A stretch of 64,000 nt of DNA from Mesorhizobium sp. B2-1-8 (GCF_006442545.2 NZ_CP083952.1:4627501-4691500), one strand, 5' to 3'. Shown: positions 18,239-27,689, numbered from the stretch's first letter. Notes: generated from the letters alone by a model not told the origin. A program made the numbers and translations.

Positions 18239-19057
18239 TCAGCGCCCGGCCCAGTCAATGGCGGTTTGGAGAATCTGCGTCAGCGTGGCGCGGATCGGCG
18301 CGGCATAGCTCGCGTCATAAGGCACCGGCCAGTTCTCCGGCGTGCCCTTCTCGGCCGGCTCGCGCATATAGCCGCGATTGGAAAGCTCCATCTGCAGCGC
18401 GTGGACGCCGTTCTGGGGCTGTCCGAAGCTGCGGGTGATCCAGCCGCCCTTGAAGCGGCCGTTGACCACCCAGGTCTCGCCGGTCGCGGCGAGGACCGCA
18501 GCCACTTTCTCCTGCAGCGACGGATCGGTGCTCTTGCCGTCATTGGTGCCGAGGTTGAAGACCGGCAGCGTGCCTTCGAAGAGACGCGGCAGCACCGAGC
18601 GGATCGAATGGCAGTCGTAGAGAACGATGTTCTCGTGCATGCCGCGCAGTCGGTCGATCTCGGCCTGCAGGGCAGCGTGGTAAGGCTTGAAGTAGGTTTC
18701 GCGGCGCTTATCGATTTCGGCCGGCGTCGGCTCGTCCCCCATGCGATAGAGCGGATCGCCGTCGAAGGTTTCGGTCGGGCATAGGCTGGTGGTTGCCTGG
18801 CCGGGATAGAGCGAGGCGCCGGATGGATCGCGGTTGACATCGATAACGGTGCGCGAGATCGCGGTGTGCACGACCGTGGCGCCGAGACCAGCGGCGAAAT
18901 CATAGAGATTGTCGATCCACCAGTCGCAATCGCGGCGACCGAGCCAGGGCGAGATAAGCCGGTTTTCGAGGCCAGCGAGGTCGATGCCGGTGTGCGGGAT
19001 GGAGACCAGGAGAGGCGCGGTGCCTTGGGTGATGGTGAGCCAGGAAGGCGAGGTCAT
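18239..19057 (-). CDS. hutG: N-formylglutamate deformylase HutG
   Basis: A 272-residue N-formylglutamate amidohydrolase, the last step of the five-step histidine pathway, releasing formate and glutamate. The expected metal-binding regions are present: SIPHTGIDL near the N-terminus, [13 protein letters not shown], and LYDCHSIRS in the middle. It pairs functionally with HutF at 22141, which makes formylglutamate from formiminoglutamate. The ATG at 19057 is followed by a typical N-terminus. It is separated from upstream hutH by 220 bp filled with a large palindromic element, which may weaken or stabilise the downstream part of the hut message. Confidence 0.93.
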   Translation of the reverse strand: MTSPSWLTITQGTAPLLVSIPHTGIDLAGLENRLISPWLGRRDCDWWIDNLYDFAAGLGATVVHTAISRTVIDVNRDPSGASLYPGQATTSLCPTETFDGDPLYRMGDEPTPAEIDKRRETYFKPYHAALQAEIDRLRGMHENIVLYDCHSIRSVLPRLFEGTLPVFNLGTNDGKSTDPSLQEKVAAVLAATGETWVVNGRFKGGWITRSFGQPQNGVHALQMELSNRGYMREPAEKGTPENWPVPYDASYAAPIRATLTQILQTAIDWAGR

Positions 19058-19086
19058 GAGAGACCTCCGTAAGTTGGAGCTCTACG

Positions 19087-19246
19087 GCGCCCCCCTCTGC
19101 CCTGCCGGGCATCTCCCCCTCTTGGGGGGAGATTGGCTGTCACGCGGGCTTTCGCCAATCGCCGGCGTTGGAGGAAGAGCGGCGCCAAAGAATCTGCTAA
19201 TCTCCCCCCTTGAGAGGGAGATGTCCGGCAGGACAGAGGGGGGCGC
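19087..19246. repeat. RIME-like long inverted repeat in the hutH-hutG gap
   Basis: Two 48-bp arms (19087-19134 and 19199-19246) are reverse complements with five mismatches, separated by 64 bp. Each arm also contains a smaller palindrome around TCTCCCCCTC-TTGGGGGGAGA. This matches in style the rhizobium-specific intergenic mosaic elements known from rhizobial genomes. In RNA it would fold into a very strong structure. Confidence 0.85.
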
Positions 19247-19277
19247 GACAGAACGCGACCTGTGGCGATTGGCGTTC

Positions 19278-20813
19278 TCACGATGCAATCCCCGGCAGCG
19301 CCACCGCGCTCGCGGCCTTCACGGTCGCACCGCTGCGCACCATGGCAATCGCCTTTTCCATGTCGGGGTGAAAATGCCGGTCATTGTCGAGATGCGGCAC
19401 CTCGGCGCGAACCAGCTTGCGCACGGCTTCCAGCGCCGCACTCGAGGCCAGCGGCTGATGGAAATCGCAGCCTTGCGCGGCCGCCAGCAATTCGATGCCG
19501 ATCACGGCCGTCGCATTCTCGACCATGCCGATCAGGCGACGCGCGCCATGCGCGGCCATCGAGACATGGTCTTCCTGGTTGGCCGATGTCGGGATGGAAT
19601 CGACGCTGGCCGGATAGGCTTTCTGCTTGTTTTCCGAAACGAGTGCCGCCGCCGTTACCTGCGGGATCATGAAGCCGGAATTCAGACCGGGCTTGGGCGT
19701 CAGGAAGGCGGGCATGCCCGACAATGCAGGATCGACCAGCATGGCGATGCGGCGTTCCGACAGCGAGCCGATCTCACAGACGGCAAGCGCGATCATGTCG
19801 GCGGCGAAGGCCACCGGCTCGGCGTGGAAATTGCCGCCCGAAAGTGCCGTATCGTCCTCGGCGAAGATCAGCGGATTGTCGGTGACGCCATTGGCTTCGG
19901 TCTCGAGCGTGTCGGCGGCCTTGCGCAGGACATCGAGCGCGGCGCCCATGACTTGCGGCTGGCAACGCAGGCAATAGGGATCCTGCACCCGCTCGTCGCC
20001 GACCCGGTGCGACTCGCGGATGGCGCTGCCGGCCATCAAATTGCGCAATGCATCCGCGGTCTCGATCTGGCCACGGTGTTTTCTCAACAGATGGATGCGC
20101 GGATCGAAGGGGGCGTCGGAACCCTTTGCCGCATCGGTCGACAGCGCGCCGGCGACAAGCGCCGACTGGTAGAGCACCTCGGCATCGAACAGTGCGGCCA
20201 GCGCATAGGCGGTGGAAAACTGCGTGCCATTGAGCAGTGCCAGGCCTTCCTTGGCGCCCAATGTCACGGGCTCCAGCCCATGCGAGACGAACGCGACCTT
20301 GGCCGGGAAGCGGCCATGCGGGGTAAAGCATTCGCCGACGCCGATCATCACCGCCGTCATGTGCGACAGCGGGGCAAGGTCGCCGGAGGCGCCGACCGAG
20401 CCTTGCGCCGGCACCACAGGGATGACGTCATTGGCCAGCATCGCTTCGAGCAACTCGATGGTTTGCGGGCGCACGCCGGAGGCGCCCTGCGCAAGGCTCG
20501 CAAGTTTCAGCGCCATCATCAGCCGGGCAACGGCGACAGGCATCGGCTCGCCGACGCCTGCGGCATGCGAAAGCACGATGTTGCGCTGCAGGGTCTCGAG
20601 ATCCTCGGCGGGGATGCGCACGCTGGCCAGCTTGCCGAAACCGGTGTTGATGCCATAGACCGGCTCACCCTTGGCAACGATGCGCGCGACAGCTTCGGCG
20701 CTCGCCTTGATTTTTGAGCGGCAGGCATCGTCCAGTTTCGGCACGGCGCCACGATAGATGGCACGCCAGTCGGACAGCGTAGCATTGCCGGGCTTCAGGG
20801 TCAGTTCAGTCAT
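19278..20813 (-). CDS. hutH: histidine ammonia-lyase HutH
   Basis: A 511-residue histidase, converting L-histidine to urocanate and ammonia. The MIO electrophile precursor Ala-Ser-Gly lies at about 142-144 in [14 protein letters not shown]. Other family blocks ([45 protein letters not shown]) are intact. The start ATG at 20813 overlaps the hutI stop as ATGA and is preceded by AGAGGA, pointing to translational coupling with hutI. It is the second gene of the leftward hut unit. Confidence 0.97.
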   Translation of the reverse strand: MTELTLKPGNATLSDWRAIYRGAVPKLDDACRSKIKASAEAVARIVAKGEPVYGINTGFGKLASVRIPAEDLETLQRNIVLSHAAGVGEPMPVAVARLMMALKLASLAQGASGVRPQTIELLEAMLANDVIPVVPAQGSVGASGDLAPLSHMTAVMIGVGECFTPHGRFPAKVAFVSHGLEPVTLGAKEGLALLNGTQFSTAYALAALFDAEVLYQSALVAGALSTDAAKGSDAPFDPRIHLLRKHRGQIETADALRNLMAGSAIRESHRVGDERVQDPYCLRCQPQVMGAALDVLRKAADTLETEANGVTDNPLIFAEDDTALSGGNFHAEPVAFAADMIALAVCEIGSLSERRIAMLVDPALSGMPAFLTPKPGLNSGFMIPQVTAAALVSENKQKAYPASVDSIPTSANQEDHVSMAAHGARRLIGMVENATAVIGIELLAAAQGCDFHQPLASSAALEAVRKLVRAEVPHLDNDRHFHPDMEKAIAMVRSGATVKAASAVALPGIAS

Positions 20814-22045
20814 TGTCCTCTCCAGATACGGGCATGCAGCGGGTTGAAGCCCATGCGGTAGACGAGTTCGGCGGGGCGCTCGATGTCCCAGATCGCCAGG
20901 TCGGCGAATTTGCCCGGCACCAGCGTGCCGGTCTCGTCGAGCAAGCCCAGCGCACGCGCAGCTTCGCGGGTAACGCCGGCAAGACATTCATCGACCGTCA
21001 TACCGAACAGGGTCGCCGCCATGTTCATGGTCAGAAGCAGCGAGGTCAGCGGCGAAGTGCCGGGATTGTTGTCGGTGGCCACAGCCATCCTGACGCCATG
21101 CTGGCGGAACAGGCCGATCGGCGGCTTCTTGGTCTCGCGTATGAAGTAGTAGGCGCCGGGCAGGATCGTCGCCACGGTTCCCGCCTCGGCCATCGCCATG
21201 GCGCCCGCCTCGTCGGTGTATTCGAGATGATCAGCCGACAATGCGCCATAGTGGGCGGCAAGTTCAGCGCCGTGCAGGTTGGACAGCTGGTCGGCGTGGA
21301 GTTTTACGGGCAAGCCGAGCGCCCTGGCCTTGTCGAAGACGCGAGACATATGCCCGGTCGAAAAGGCGATGCCTTCACAGAACCCGTCGACGGCATCGGC
21401 CAAGCCTTCGGCGGCGACGCCGGGAAGGATCGTTTTGGCGACGAGATCGATGAAAGCATCCTTGTCGCCCTTGGCTTCGGGCGGCAGCGCGTGGGCTGCG
21501 AGGCATGTGGTGCGGATCGTCACCGGGCGTTCATTGCCCAGCTGTCGCGCGGCGCGCAGCGATTTCTTCTCGTTTTCGAGATCGAGCCCATAGCCCGACT
21601 TTACTTCAACGGTGGTGACGCCTTCCGCCATCAGCGCATCGAGGCGCGGCAGCGTCTGGGCGACCAGATCGTCCTCGCTGGCGGCACGCAAGGATTTGAC
21701 CGACGAGACGATACCGCCGCCTGCCCTGGCGACCTCTTCATAGGTGGCGCCGGCCAGCCGCATCTCGAACTCGTTGGCGCGGTTGCCGGCATGGACGAGG
21801 TGGGTGTGGCAGTCGATCAGGCCGGGCGTGATCCAGCGGCCCTCGCAATCGATTATCTCGCCTTGGGCAAACGCCGAGGGCATCCCGGATTCCGGACCGG
21901 CATAGACAATGCGGCCATCACGCGCGGCGAGCGCACCATGCTCGACGATACCCAGATCGGCAGAATTTTCAGCCATGGTCGCCAGACGCGCATTGCGCCA
22001 CAGGCGAAGCCCCCCTGCCCGGTTTTTGCTCTCTACGGCCATCAT
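20810..22045 (-). CDS. hutI: imidazolonepropionase HutI
   Basis: A 411-residue metal-dependent amidohydrolase that opens imidazolone-5-propionate to N-formimino-L-glutamate. Metal-site motifs are intact: [10 protein letters not shown] (about 79-88), the KSGYGL loop, KLHADQLS and [10 protein letters not shown]. The start is either of two adjacent ATGs (22045 or 22042); the second is better spaced from GGAAAA. It is the first gene of the leftward hut operon; its start is 26 bp from the TATGTATATACATA palindrome, so HutC binding should block it directly. Its stop overlaps hutH. Confidence 0.96.
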   Translation of the reverse strand: MMAVESKNRAGGLRLWRNARLATMAENSADLGIVEHGALAARDGRIVYAGPESGMPSAFAQGEIIDCEGRWITPGLIDCHTHLVHAGNRANEFEMRLAGATYEEVARAGGGIVSSVKSLRAASEDDLVAQTLPRLDALMAEGVTTVEVKSGYGLDLENEKKSLRAARQLGNERPVTIRTTCLAAHALPPEAKGDKDAFIDLVAKTILPGVAAEGLADAVDGFCEGIAFSTGHMSRVFDKARALGLPVKLHADQLSNLHGAELAAHYGALSADHLEYTDEAGAMAMAEAGTVATILPGAYYFIRETKKPPIGLFRQHGVRMAVATDNNPGTSPLTSLLLTMNMAATLFGMTVDECLAGVTREAARALGLLDETGTLVPGKFADLAIWDIERPAELVYRMGFNPLHARIWRGQ

Positions 22046-22070
22046 CTTTTCCGTTTCAATCGGCGTCGAT

Positions 22071-22084
22071 TATGTATATACATA
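22071..22084. promoter_or_regulatory. HutC operator between hutI and hutF
   Basis: TATGTATATACATA is a perfect 14-bp palindrome in the 95-bp divergent gap. Its core TGTATATACA (22073-22082) matches the TGTA-N2-TACA-type site recognised by HutC repressors. Being alone and central, it can control both the hutIHGUD and hutFC directions. Confidence 0.85.
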
Positions 22085-22140
22085 TTGAAACGCACTGCAA
22101 GTGCCATCATCGCATACGAGACCGGGAAGCGGAGAGAAAA

Positions 22141-23496
22141 GTGACCGAAATCTTTGCGGAACAGGCGCTTCTTCCCAATGGCTGGCACGACAATGTGCGG
22201 ATCACTTTCGCCAGTGGGCGCATTGCAGCGGTAGAGCCTGAATCAGCCGCATCGCCCGGTGATGAACGCCATGCCATTCTCCTGCCAGGCATGCCCAATC
22301 TGCACAGCCACGCCTTCCAGCGCGGCATGGCCGGGCTCGCCGAGTTGCGCGGCCCTTCCGCCGACAGTTTCTGGAGCTGGCGCGAGGTGATGTACCGTTT
22401 CGCGCTGTCGATGACTCCCGACCAGGTCGAGGCAGTGGCGGCGCACCTCTATGTCGAAATGCTGGAGGCCGGTTTTTCCCGCGTCGGCGAATTTCATTAT
22501 CTGCACCATGACCGCGACGGAAAACCCTATGCCAACTTAGCCGAAATGGCCGAGCGCATCGCTGCCGCCGCCGGTGAAACGGGGATCGGCCTGACACTGC
22601 TGCCGGTGTTTTACGCGCACTCCTCTTTCGGCGGCGCGCCTCCTAACGAAAGCCAAAGGCGATTCATCAACGATGTGAATCGGTTCGCCCGGCTTGTTGA
22701 GCAAAGCCGGGAAACTGTTCGCTCTTTGAATCGAGCTGTCGTCGGCGTCGCGCCGCACAGTTTACGGGCCGCGACGCCGGAGGAACTCACGGCAGTTGCG
22801 GCCATGGCGCCAAGCGCGCCGATCCACATCCATGTCGCCGAGCAGGTGAAAGAAGTCGAAGACTGCCTTGCCTGGTCCGGCGGGCGCCCGGTCGAATTTC
22901 TGCTTGGGGCTGCCGATGTCGACCAGCGCTGGTGCCTGATCCACGCCACCCATATGACCGACGCCGAAACGGTTGGCATGGCCAGGAGCGGCGCCATCGC
23001 CGGCCTTTGCCCGATCACGGAAGCCAATCTCGGCGACGGCACCTTTGCCGCGCCACTGTTCAGGGAGCATGGCGGGCGCTTCGGCGTCGGCTCCGATTCC
23101 AACGTGCTGATCGGCCTGCCCGACGAATTGCGCCAGCTCGAATATTCGCAGCGCATCGCGCACCGCGCCCGCAATGTGCTTGCGGTAGCCGGCGGCTCGA
23201 CCGGCCGCGCCCTGTTCGACGCGGCGCTCGATGGCGGTAGCGTCGCGCTTGGCGCAGGCGCATCGCAAATCGCGCTTGGTGCACCGGCCGATTTCGTCTC
23301 GCTCGACGCCGGCAATCCCTCGCTGGCGGGCAAGACCGGCGATGCGATCCTCGACGCCTGGATCTTCGCCAATGGCAGCAAGGTCGATTGTGTCTGGGTC
23401 CATGGCAGGAAACAGGTCAGCGGCGGCAGGCACGCCAGGCGCGAGCCTATCGCCGAACGGTTTCGCAGCGTGATGACCGCGCTTTCGCAGGGTTGA
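22141..23496 (+). CDS. hutF: formiminoglutamate deiminase HutF
   Basis: A 451-residue amidohydrolase-superfamily enzyme that deiminates N-formimino-L-glutamate to N-formyl-L-glutamate and ammonia. The metal motif LHSHAF is near residues 54-58; downstream blocks IHIHVAEQ, HATHMT and GSDSN carry the remaining ligands. GTG at 22141, preceded by GGAGAG, gives a family-length protein starting MTEIFAEQALLPNGW; upstream codons fall into the HutC operator. It is divergent from hutI and 6 bp upstream of hutC. With HutG it defines the pathway variant that keeps formyl as formate rather than formamide. Confidence 0.95.
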   Translation: MTEIFAEQALLPNGWHDNVRITFASGRIAAVEPESAASPGDERHAILLPGMPNLHSHAFQRGMAGLAELRGPSADSFWSWREVMYRFALSMTPDQVEAVAAHLYVEMLEAGFSRVGEFHYLHHDRDGKPYANLAEMAERIAAAAGETGIGLTLLPVFYAHSSFGGAPPNESQRRFINDVNRFARLVEQSRETVRSLNRAVVGVAPHSLRAATPEELTAVAAMAPSAPIHIHVAEQVKEVEDCLAWSGGRPVEFLLGAADVDQRWCLIHATHMTDAETVGMARSGAIAGLCPITEANLGDGTFAAPLFREHGGRFGVGSDSNVLIGLPDELRQLEYSQRIAHRARNVLAVAGGSTGRALFDAALDGGSVALGAGASQIALGAPADFVSLDAGNPSLAGKTGDAILDAWIFANGSKVDCVWVHGRKQVSGGRHARREPIAERFRSVMTALSQG

Positions 23497-23502
23497 CTCT
23501 AG

Positions 23503-24249
23503 ATGAGCATGGCCGAACCGGCGGAGACAGACGACAGCGAGACAGTCTCGCTGCATCAGCGCATCCTTTCCGACATCCGCGAAAAAATCCTGTCCGGCAC
23601 CTGGGCGCCCGGGCACCGTATCCCGTTCGAACATGAACTGACCGCCGAATACAAATGCTCACGCATGACGGTGAACAAGGCCCTGTCTCAGTTGGCCAAG
23701 GCAGGTTTGATCGAGCGCCGCCGCCGGTCGGGCAGTTTTGTCCGCCAGCCGCAATCGCAGGCAGCCGTGCTGGAACTTCACGACATCAGGATCGAAGTCG
23801 AGGCGCTCGGCCTGACTTACCGCTACGAGCGGCTGGAACGCCTGAAGCGGCGCAGCAATGTGGAAGACAGGGCGTTGCTCGGACTGTCTTCCGCAGGTTC
23901 GGTGTTATGGATCGAGGGCCTTCATTTTGCCGGCGAACGGCCATTCGCGCTCGAACAACGCCTGATCAATCTTTCGGCGGTTTCGGAAGCCGGGGACGAA
24001 GAGTTTCTGGAAATCGCCGCCGGGCCCTGGCTGATCGGCCGCGTGCCGTGGAGCGAGGCCGAGCATCGGATACGCGCCATGAGCGCTGATGATACCATTG
24101 CCGACGCGCTCGACATCGATCCCGGCGCGCCTTGCCTGGTGGTCGAACGCCGCACCTGGAGCGCCGAGCACCCGGTCACCCATGTGCGCTTCATCTATCC
24201 GGCGGAAAGCCACACGCTGGTGGCAAGGTTTACGCCGTCGCAGGGGTGA
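23503..24249 (+). CDS. hutC: histidine utilisation repressor HutC (GntR/HutC family)
   Basis: A 248-residue GntR-family repressor: N-terminal winged helix (about 17-85, with LHQRILSDIREKILSGTW and SRMTVNKALSQLAKAGLIERRRRSG) and C-terminal UTRA ligand domain (about 100-245), ending in the family block TWSAEHPVTHVRFIYPAESH. Urocanate is the usual inducer. It is the second gene of hutFC, so it is expected to repress its own synthesis through the palindrome at 22071-22084. It ends 48 bp from the convergent RidA gene, with a palindromic repeat between. Confidence 0.95.
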   Translation: MSMAEPAETDDSETVSLHQRILSDIREKILSGTWAPGHRIPFEHELTAEYKCSRMTVNKALSQLAKAGLIERRRRSGSFVRQPQSQAAVLELHDIRIEVEALGLTYRYERLERLKRRSNVEDRALLGLSSAGSVLWIEGLHFAGERPFALEQRLINLSAVSEAGDEEFLEIAAGPWLIGRVPWSEAEHRIRAMSADDTIADALDIDPGAPCLVVERRTWSAEHPVTHVRFIYPAESHTLVARFTPSQG

Positions 24250-24254
24250 TTTTC

Positions 24255-24288
24255 ACCCTCCCCCTCGTGGGTCCCACAAGGGGAAGGT
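24255..24288. repeat. dispersed palindromic repeat, copy 2, likely bidirectional terminator
   Basis: An imperfect hairpin (ACCCTCCCCC...GGGGAAGGT) lies between the convergent stops of hutC and the RidA gene. Its core CCCTCGTGGGTCCC parallels the copy at 4891-4922. Confidence 0.55.
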
Positions 24289-24297
24289 AGAAACGCC

Positions 24298-24642
24298 TCA
24301 AATCGCAGCCGTAATAATAATCTCGACCAGATATTCAGGGCCGGCGAGCTTTGCTTCGCCGGTGGCGCGGGCGGGCGTGTGGCCCTGCGGCACCCACTTG
24401 TCCCATTCGGAATTCATCTCGGCGAAGGTGCCCATGTCGGCCAGCCAGATGATCGCCTGGACGATCTTGGTCTTGTCGGTGCCGGCCTTGGCCAGCAATT
24501 CGTCGATGGTGGCCAGAATATCACGGGTCTGCGAGGCGACGTTGCCGCCGGGTTCGCCGACCTGGCCGGCCAGATAGAGGGTGTTGCCGTGGATGACGAT
24601 CTGGCTCATGCGCGGGCCAACATCGATGCGACGAATGCTCAT
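24298..24642 (-). CDS. RidA family protein
   Basis: A 114-residue YjgF/YER057c/UK114-family protein, normally a homotrimer that hydrolyses reactive enamine/imine intermediates released by PLP enzymes or acts in a dedicated catabolic step. The fold landmarks are present: NTLYLAGQVG, ASQTRDILATIDELLAKAG, the GHTPARATGEAKLA loop and LVEIIITAAI. The arginine of PARATGE is the usual carboxylate-binding residue. ATG at 24642 follows GGAAGGA. It is convergent with hutC; whether it serves histidine breakdown is unknown. Confidence 0.88.
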   Translation of the reverse strand: MSIRRIDVGPRMSQIVIHGNTLYLAGQVGEPGGNVASQTRDILATIDELLAKAGTDKTKIVQAIIWLADMGTFAEMNSEWDKWVPQGHTPARATGEAKLAGPEYLVEIIITAAI

Positions 24643-24808
24643 TGCGAGGTTCCTTCCGTTGTGGTCGCGCCTCTTTAGAGTCGCCATCCGCTTCGGGCAA
24701 GGCTGCCTGAACCGAAACCGCTTGAGCCAATCGCTCCATCCAGGGCCAGGCACGTACAGGGCGAGTTGACCACCGTGTCGCAATTCCGCCGGATTGACTT
24801 GTTGACTA

Positions 24809-24820
24809 ATGTAATAACAT
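24809..24820. promoter_or_regulatory. candidate Zur box upstream of zinc transporter
   Basis: ATGT-AATA-ACAT, within TAATGTAATAACATCAC, lies about 52 bp upstream of the transporter ATPase gene in AT-rich DNA that contrasts with the GC-rich surroundings. It resembles the ATGTNATNACAT-type Zur sites of alphaproteobacteria. Confidence 0.65.
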
Positions 24821-24871
24821 CACATATCCAAGCGGCCGCACCTAGCCGCATTTGGCTTCCCACGGAACGAT

Positions 24872-25693
24872 ATGACCCAGACCTGCCTGACATTCCGTGA
24901 CCTGACGCTCGGCTACAACAGCCATCCAGCGATCCATCACCTCGATGGCGCGATCCGCAAGGGCTCGCTCACGGCCGTGGTTGGGGCCAACGGGTCCGGC
25001 AAGTCGACGCTGATGAAGGGTATTGTCGGGGTGCTGAAGCCGATGGCCGGCGAGGTCATTCGCGCGCCGGGCGTGCGGGCGGCTTACCTGCCGCAGCAAT
25101 CGGAACTCGATCGCTCCTTTCCCGCCCGCGTCGTCGATCTGGTATCGCTCGGCCTGTGGCCGAAGCGCGGCATGCTTGGCCGCTACACCAGGGAAGATCG
25201 CGACGCCGTCAGCCAGGCTTTGATGGCCGTCGGCCTCGGCGGCTTCGAGAAGCGGCCTATCGACACCCTCTCCGGTGGCCAGTTGCAGCGCACTCTGTTT
25301 GCCCGCGTGCTGCTGCAGGATGCCGAACTGATCCTGCTCGACGAGCCGTTCAACGCGGTCGACGCCAAGACGGTCGGCGACCTCATTGCCCTGATCAAAC
25401 GCTGGCACGGCGAGGAACGCACCATCATGGTGGTCGTCCATGATCTCGATCTGGTGCGCCAGAATTTTCCCGAAACACTGTTGCTTGCCCGCCAGCCGGT
25501 TGCCTGGGGCGAGACCCGGGAGACACTGAAGCCGGAGAACCTGCTGCGCGCGCGCCGCTTCCACGAAGCCTGGGAAGAGAACGCGCCCTGGTGCGAGCCT
25601 GACGAGCACGCTCATGGCCAAGACCATGATCATCATGGCCACGACCATCATGGCCACGATCATCACCACGGCGCCGGACCGAGGGCCGCCTGA
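24872..25693 (+). CDS. aztA: zinc ABC transporter ATPase (AztA/ZnuC type)
   Basis: A 273-residue ABC ATPase of the metal-uptake (cluster 9) family: Walker A GANGSGKST at 38-46, LPQQSELDRSFPA Q-loop, signature LSGGQLQR near 132 and Walker B LILLDEPFNAVD. The C-terminus carries an extra histidine-rich tail (about 248-271, repeated DHHGHDHHG units), which suggests zinc binding on the cytoplasmic side. It heads a three-gene importer with the permease (1-bp TGATG overlap) and the binding protein. A Zur-like palindrome upstream supports zinc. Manganese is a less likely alternative. Confidence 0.88.
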   Translation: MTQTCLTFRDLTLGYNSHPAIHHLDGAIRKGSLTAVVGANGSGKSTLMKGIVGVLKPMAGEVIRAPGVRAAYLPQQSELDRSFPARVVDLVSLGLWPKRGMLGRYTREDRDAVSQALMAVGLGGFEKRPIDTLSGGQLQRTLFARVLLQDAELILLDEPFNAVDAKTVGDLIALIKRWHGEERTIMVVVHDLDLVRQNFPETLLLARQPVAWGETRETLKPENLLRARRFHEAWEENAPWCEPDEHAHGQDHDHHGHDHHGHDHHHGAGPRAA

Positions 25694-26568
25694 TGGACGC
25701 GCTCTACGGACTCTTCATCGCCCCCTTCGCCGATTTCGGTTTCATGCAGCGGGCGCTGTTCGGCTCGCTGATGCTGTCGCTCGGCGCCTGCCCTATCGGC
25801 GTCTTCCTGATGCTGCGGCGCATGAGCCTGTCGGGCGACGCCATGGCGCACGCCATCTTGCCGGGTGCGGCCGCCGGTTTCCTGTTCTACGGGCTGGAGA
25901 TCCTGCCGATGACCGTAGGCGGGCTGATCGCCGGCATCATCGTGGCGCTCGGCGCCGGTGCCGTCTCGCGTTTCACCATCCAGCGCGAGGACGCGTCGAT
26001 GGCGGCCTTCTACCTGATTTCGCTCGCCATCGGCGTGCTGATGGTGTCGATCCGCGGCTCCAGCGTCGATCTCATGCATGTGCTGTTCGGCACGGTGCTG
26101 GCGCTCAACAACGAGGCTTTGACGCTGATCGGCGGCATCGTCGCGGTGACGCTGGTCAGCCTTGCCATCTTCTGGCGGGCGCTGGTGGCGGAATGCCTCG
26201 ACCCGCTGTTCCTGCGTTCGGTCAGCCGCATGGGCAGCCCGGTGCATTTCATCTTCCTCGGCCTCGTCGTTCTCAATCTGGTTGGTGGCTTCCAGGCGCT
26301 CGGAACTTTGCTTTCCGTCGGACTGATGATGCTGCCGGCGGCAGCCGCGCGCTTCTGGACGGCGCGCGTCGAGCCGATGTGCGTGCTGGCCGTGCTGATC
26401 GGTTTTGCCTCCTGCATCGCCGGACTGCTCCTGTCCTACCACGCCTCGCTGCCGTCCGGTCCAGCCATCATCCTGTCGGCCGGCGTCGTCTATTTCGCCT
26501 CGATCCTGTTCGGCACGCGCGGCATTCTGCGCGCCCGCATCATCCATCACCGTCACAGAACGGCCTGA
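25693..26568 (+). CDS. aztB: zinc ABC transporter permease (AztB/ZnuB type)
   Basis: A 291-residue polytopic inner-membrane protein with about eight hydrophobic segments. It has the family features RRMSLSGDAMAHAILPGAA (ABC-3 permease, EAA-like contact loop) and GTLLSVGLMMLPAAAARFW near the C-terminal side. It forms the channel of the zinc importer with AztA and AztC. The start ATG overlaps the stop of the ATPase gene by one base, so the two are translationally coupled; the binding-protein gene follows after 28 bp. Confidence 0.9.
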   Translation: MDALYGLFIAPFADFGFMQRALFGSLMLSLGACPIGVFLMLRRMSLSGDAMAHAILPGAAAGFLFYGLEILPMTVGGLIAGIIVALGAGAVSRFTIQREDASMAAFYLISLAIGVLMVSIRGSSVDLMHVLFGTVLALNNEALTLIGGIVAVTLVSLAIFWRALVAECLDPLFLRSVSRMGSPVHFIFLGLVVLNLVGGFQALGTLLSVGLMMLPAAAARFWTARVEPMCVLAVLIGFASCIAGLLLSYHASLPSGPAIILSAGVVYFASILFGTRGILRARIIHHRHRTA

Positions 26569-26596
26569 TCCCCCGCCCCTAAAAGGAGACCCGCTT

Positions 26597-27538
26597 ATGC
26601 TGAAATCGATCCGTGCCGCCCTGGCGATGAGCGTTATAACATTAACCGCCTTTGGGGCGTCATCGGCCTTCGCGGCGCCGCTGAAAGTGGTCGCCAGCTT
26701 CACCGTCATCGCGGATTTCGCCAAAAACGTCGGCGGCGACCGTGTCGACATCACCACCATCGTTGGCCCCGATGGCGACGCCCATGTCTACGAGCCGAGC
26801 CCTGCCGACGCGGTCGCCATGGCCAAGGCCGACATCGTTCTGGTCAACGGCCTGCACTTCGAAGGTTTCCTGCAGCGGCTGGTCGATGCCAGCGCCACCA
26901 AGGCCTCGATCATCACCTTGACCAAGGGCGTGACGCCGATCGATTTCAAGCCTGAATTCGCCGACGCCGACGCGGCCGAGGGTGCCGGCACCGGCGGCGG
27001 CAAGACGGTCACCGACCCGCACGCCTTCCAGTCGATCGCCAACGCCAGGATCTATGTGAAGAACATCGCCGAGGCCTTCTGCGCGGCCGACAGCGACGGC
27101 TGCGTCTCCTATCAGACCAATGCCGCCGCCTACACCAAGAAGCTCGACGCGCTGGAAGGCGAAGTGAAGGCGGCGATCCAGTCGATCCCCGAGGCGAAGC
27201 GCGTCGTCATCACCTCGCATGATGCCTTCGGCTATTTCGAACACGAATACGGCCTGACCTTCCTCGCTCCGCAAGGCATCTCGACCGATTCCGAACCGTC
27301 GGCCGCCGACGTCGCCAAGCTGGTCGAGCAGGTGAAGCAGGACAAGGCCGCGGCCATCTTCGTCGAGAACATCACCAACCCGCGCCTGATCGAGCAGATC
27401 GCCAGCGAGACCGGCATCAAGATCGGCGGCACGCTCTATTCGGACGCGCTGTCGCAGCCGGACGGCCCGGGATCGACCTATATCAACCTGATGCACAACA
27501 ACATCCGTCAGATCAAAGGCGCCATTCTCGGCAGCTGA
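26597..27538 (+). CDS. aztC: zinc ABC transporter substrate-binding protein (AztC type)
   Basis: A 313-residue periplasmic cluster A-I metal-binding protein with a signal peptide (about 1-26, FGASSAFA-A). Likely zinc ligands are His63 (GDAHVYEPSP), His142 (TDPHAF), His208 (TSHDAFGYF) and Asp283 (LYSDAL), the three-His-one-Asp set of AztC. The loop where ZnuA has a His-rich stretch is instead Asp/Ala/Gly-rich (about 120-135), as in AztC, which takes zinc from a partner chaperone (AztD) in Paracoccus; no aztD is present here. ATG at 26597 follows AAAAGGAGA. A strong intrinsic terminator follows. Confidence 0.92.
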   Translation: MLKSIRAALAMSVITLTAFGASSAFAAPLKVVASFTVIADFAKNVGGDRVDITTIVGPDGDAHVYEPSPADAVAMAKADIVLVNGLHFEGFLQRLVDASATKASIITLTKGVTPIDFKPEFADADAAEGAGTGGGKTVTDPHAFQSIANARIYVKNIAEAFCAADSDGCVSYQTNAAAYTKKLDALEGEVKAAIQSIPEAKRVVITSHDAFGYFEHEYGLTFLAPQGISTDSEPSAADVAKLVEQVKQDKAAAIFVENITNPRLIEQIASETGIKIGGTLYSDALSQPDGPGSTYINLMHNNIRQIKGAILGS

Positions 27539-27552
27539 ATCTGATCTGCCGT

Positions 27553-27583
27553 CCAGCCGGGCCATATGGCCCGGTTGGATTTT
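27553..27583 (+). terminator. intrinsic terminator after aztC
   Basis: An 11-bp stem with one G-U pair (CCAGCCGGGCC / GGCCCGGTTGG) and ATAT loop at 27553-27578, followed by ATTTT, 14 bp beyond the aztC stop. Confidence 0.85.
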
Positions 27584-27689
27584 CCGGCGCGCGATGTCTA
27601 TTTGGCAGAGAATTCCGTCGAAGCGGATTGCCGCCCCTCTCCCGGAGTGGCAAGACTTTCCACCAAACCAGATTGCGAGGATGCGAGCC

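Noticed and set aside
19087..19246. Small IS or MITE reading of the inverted repeat in the hut locus
   Set aside because: No clear target-site duplication or transposase remnant; its palindromic mosaic style fits RIME elements better.
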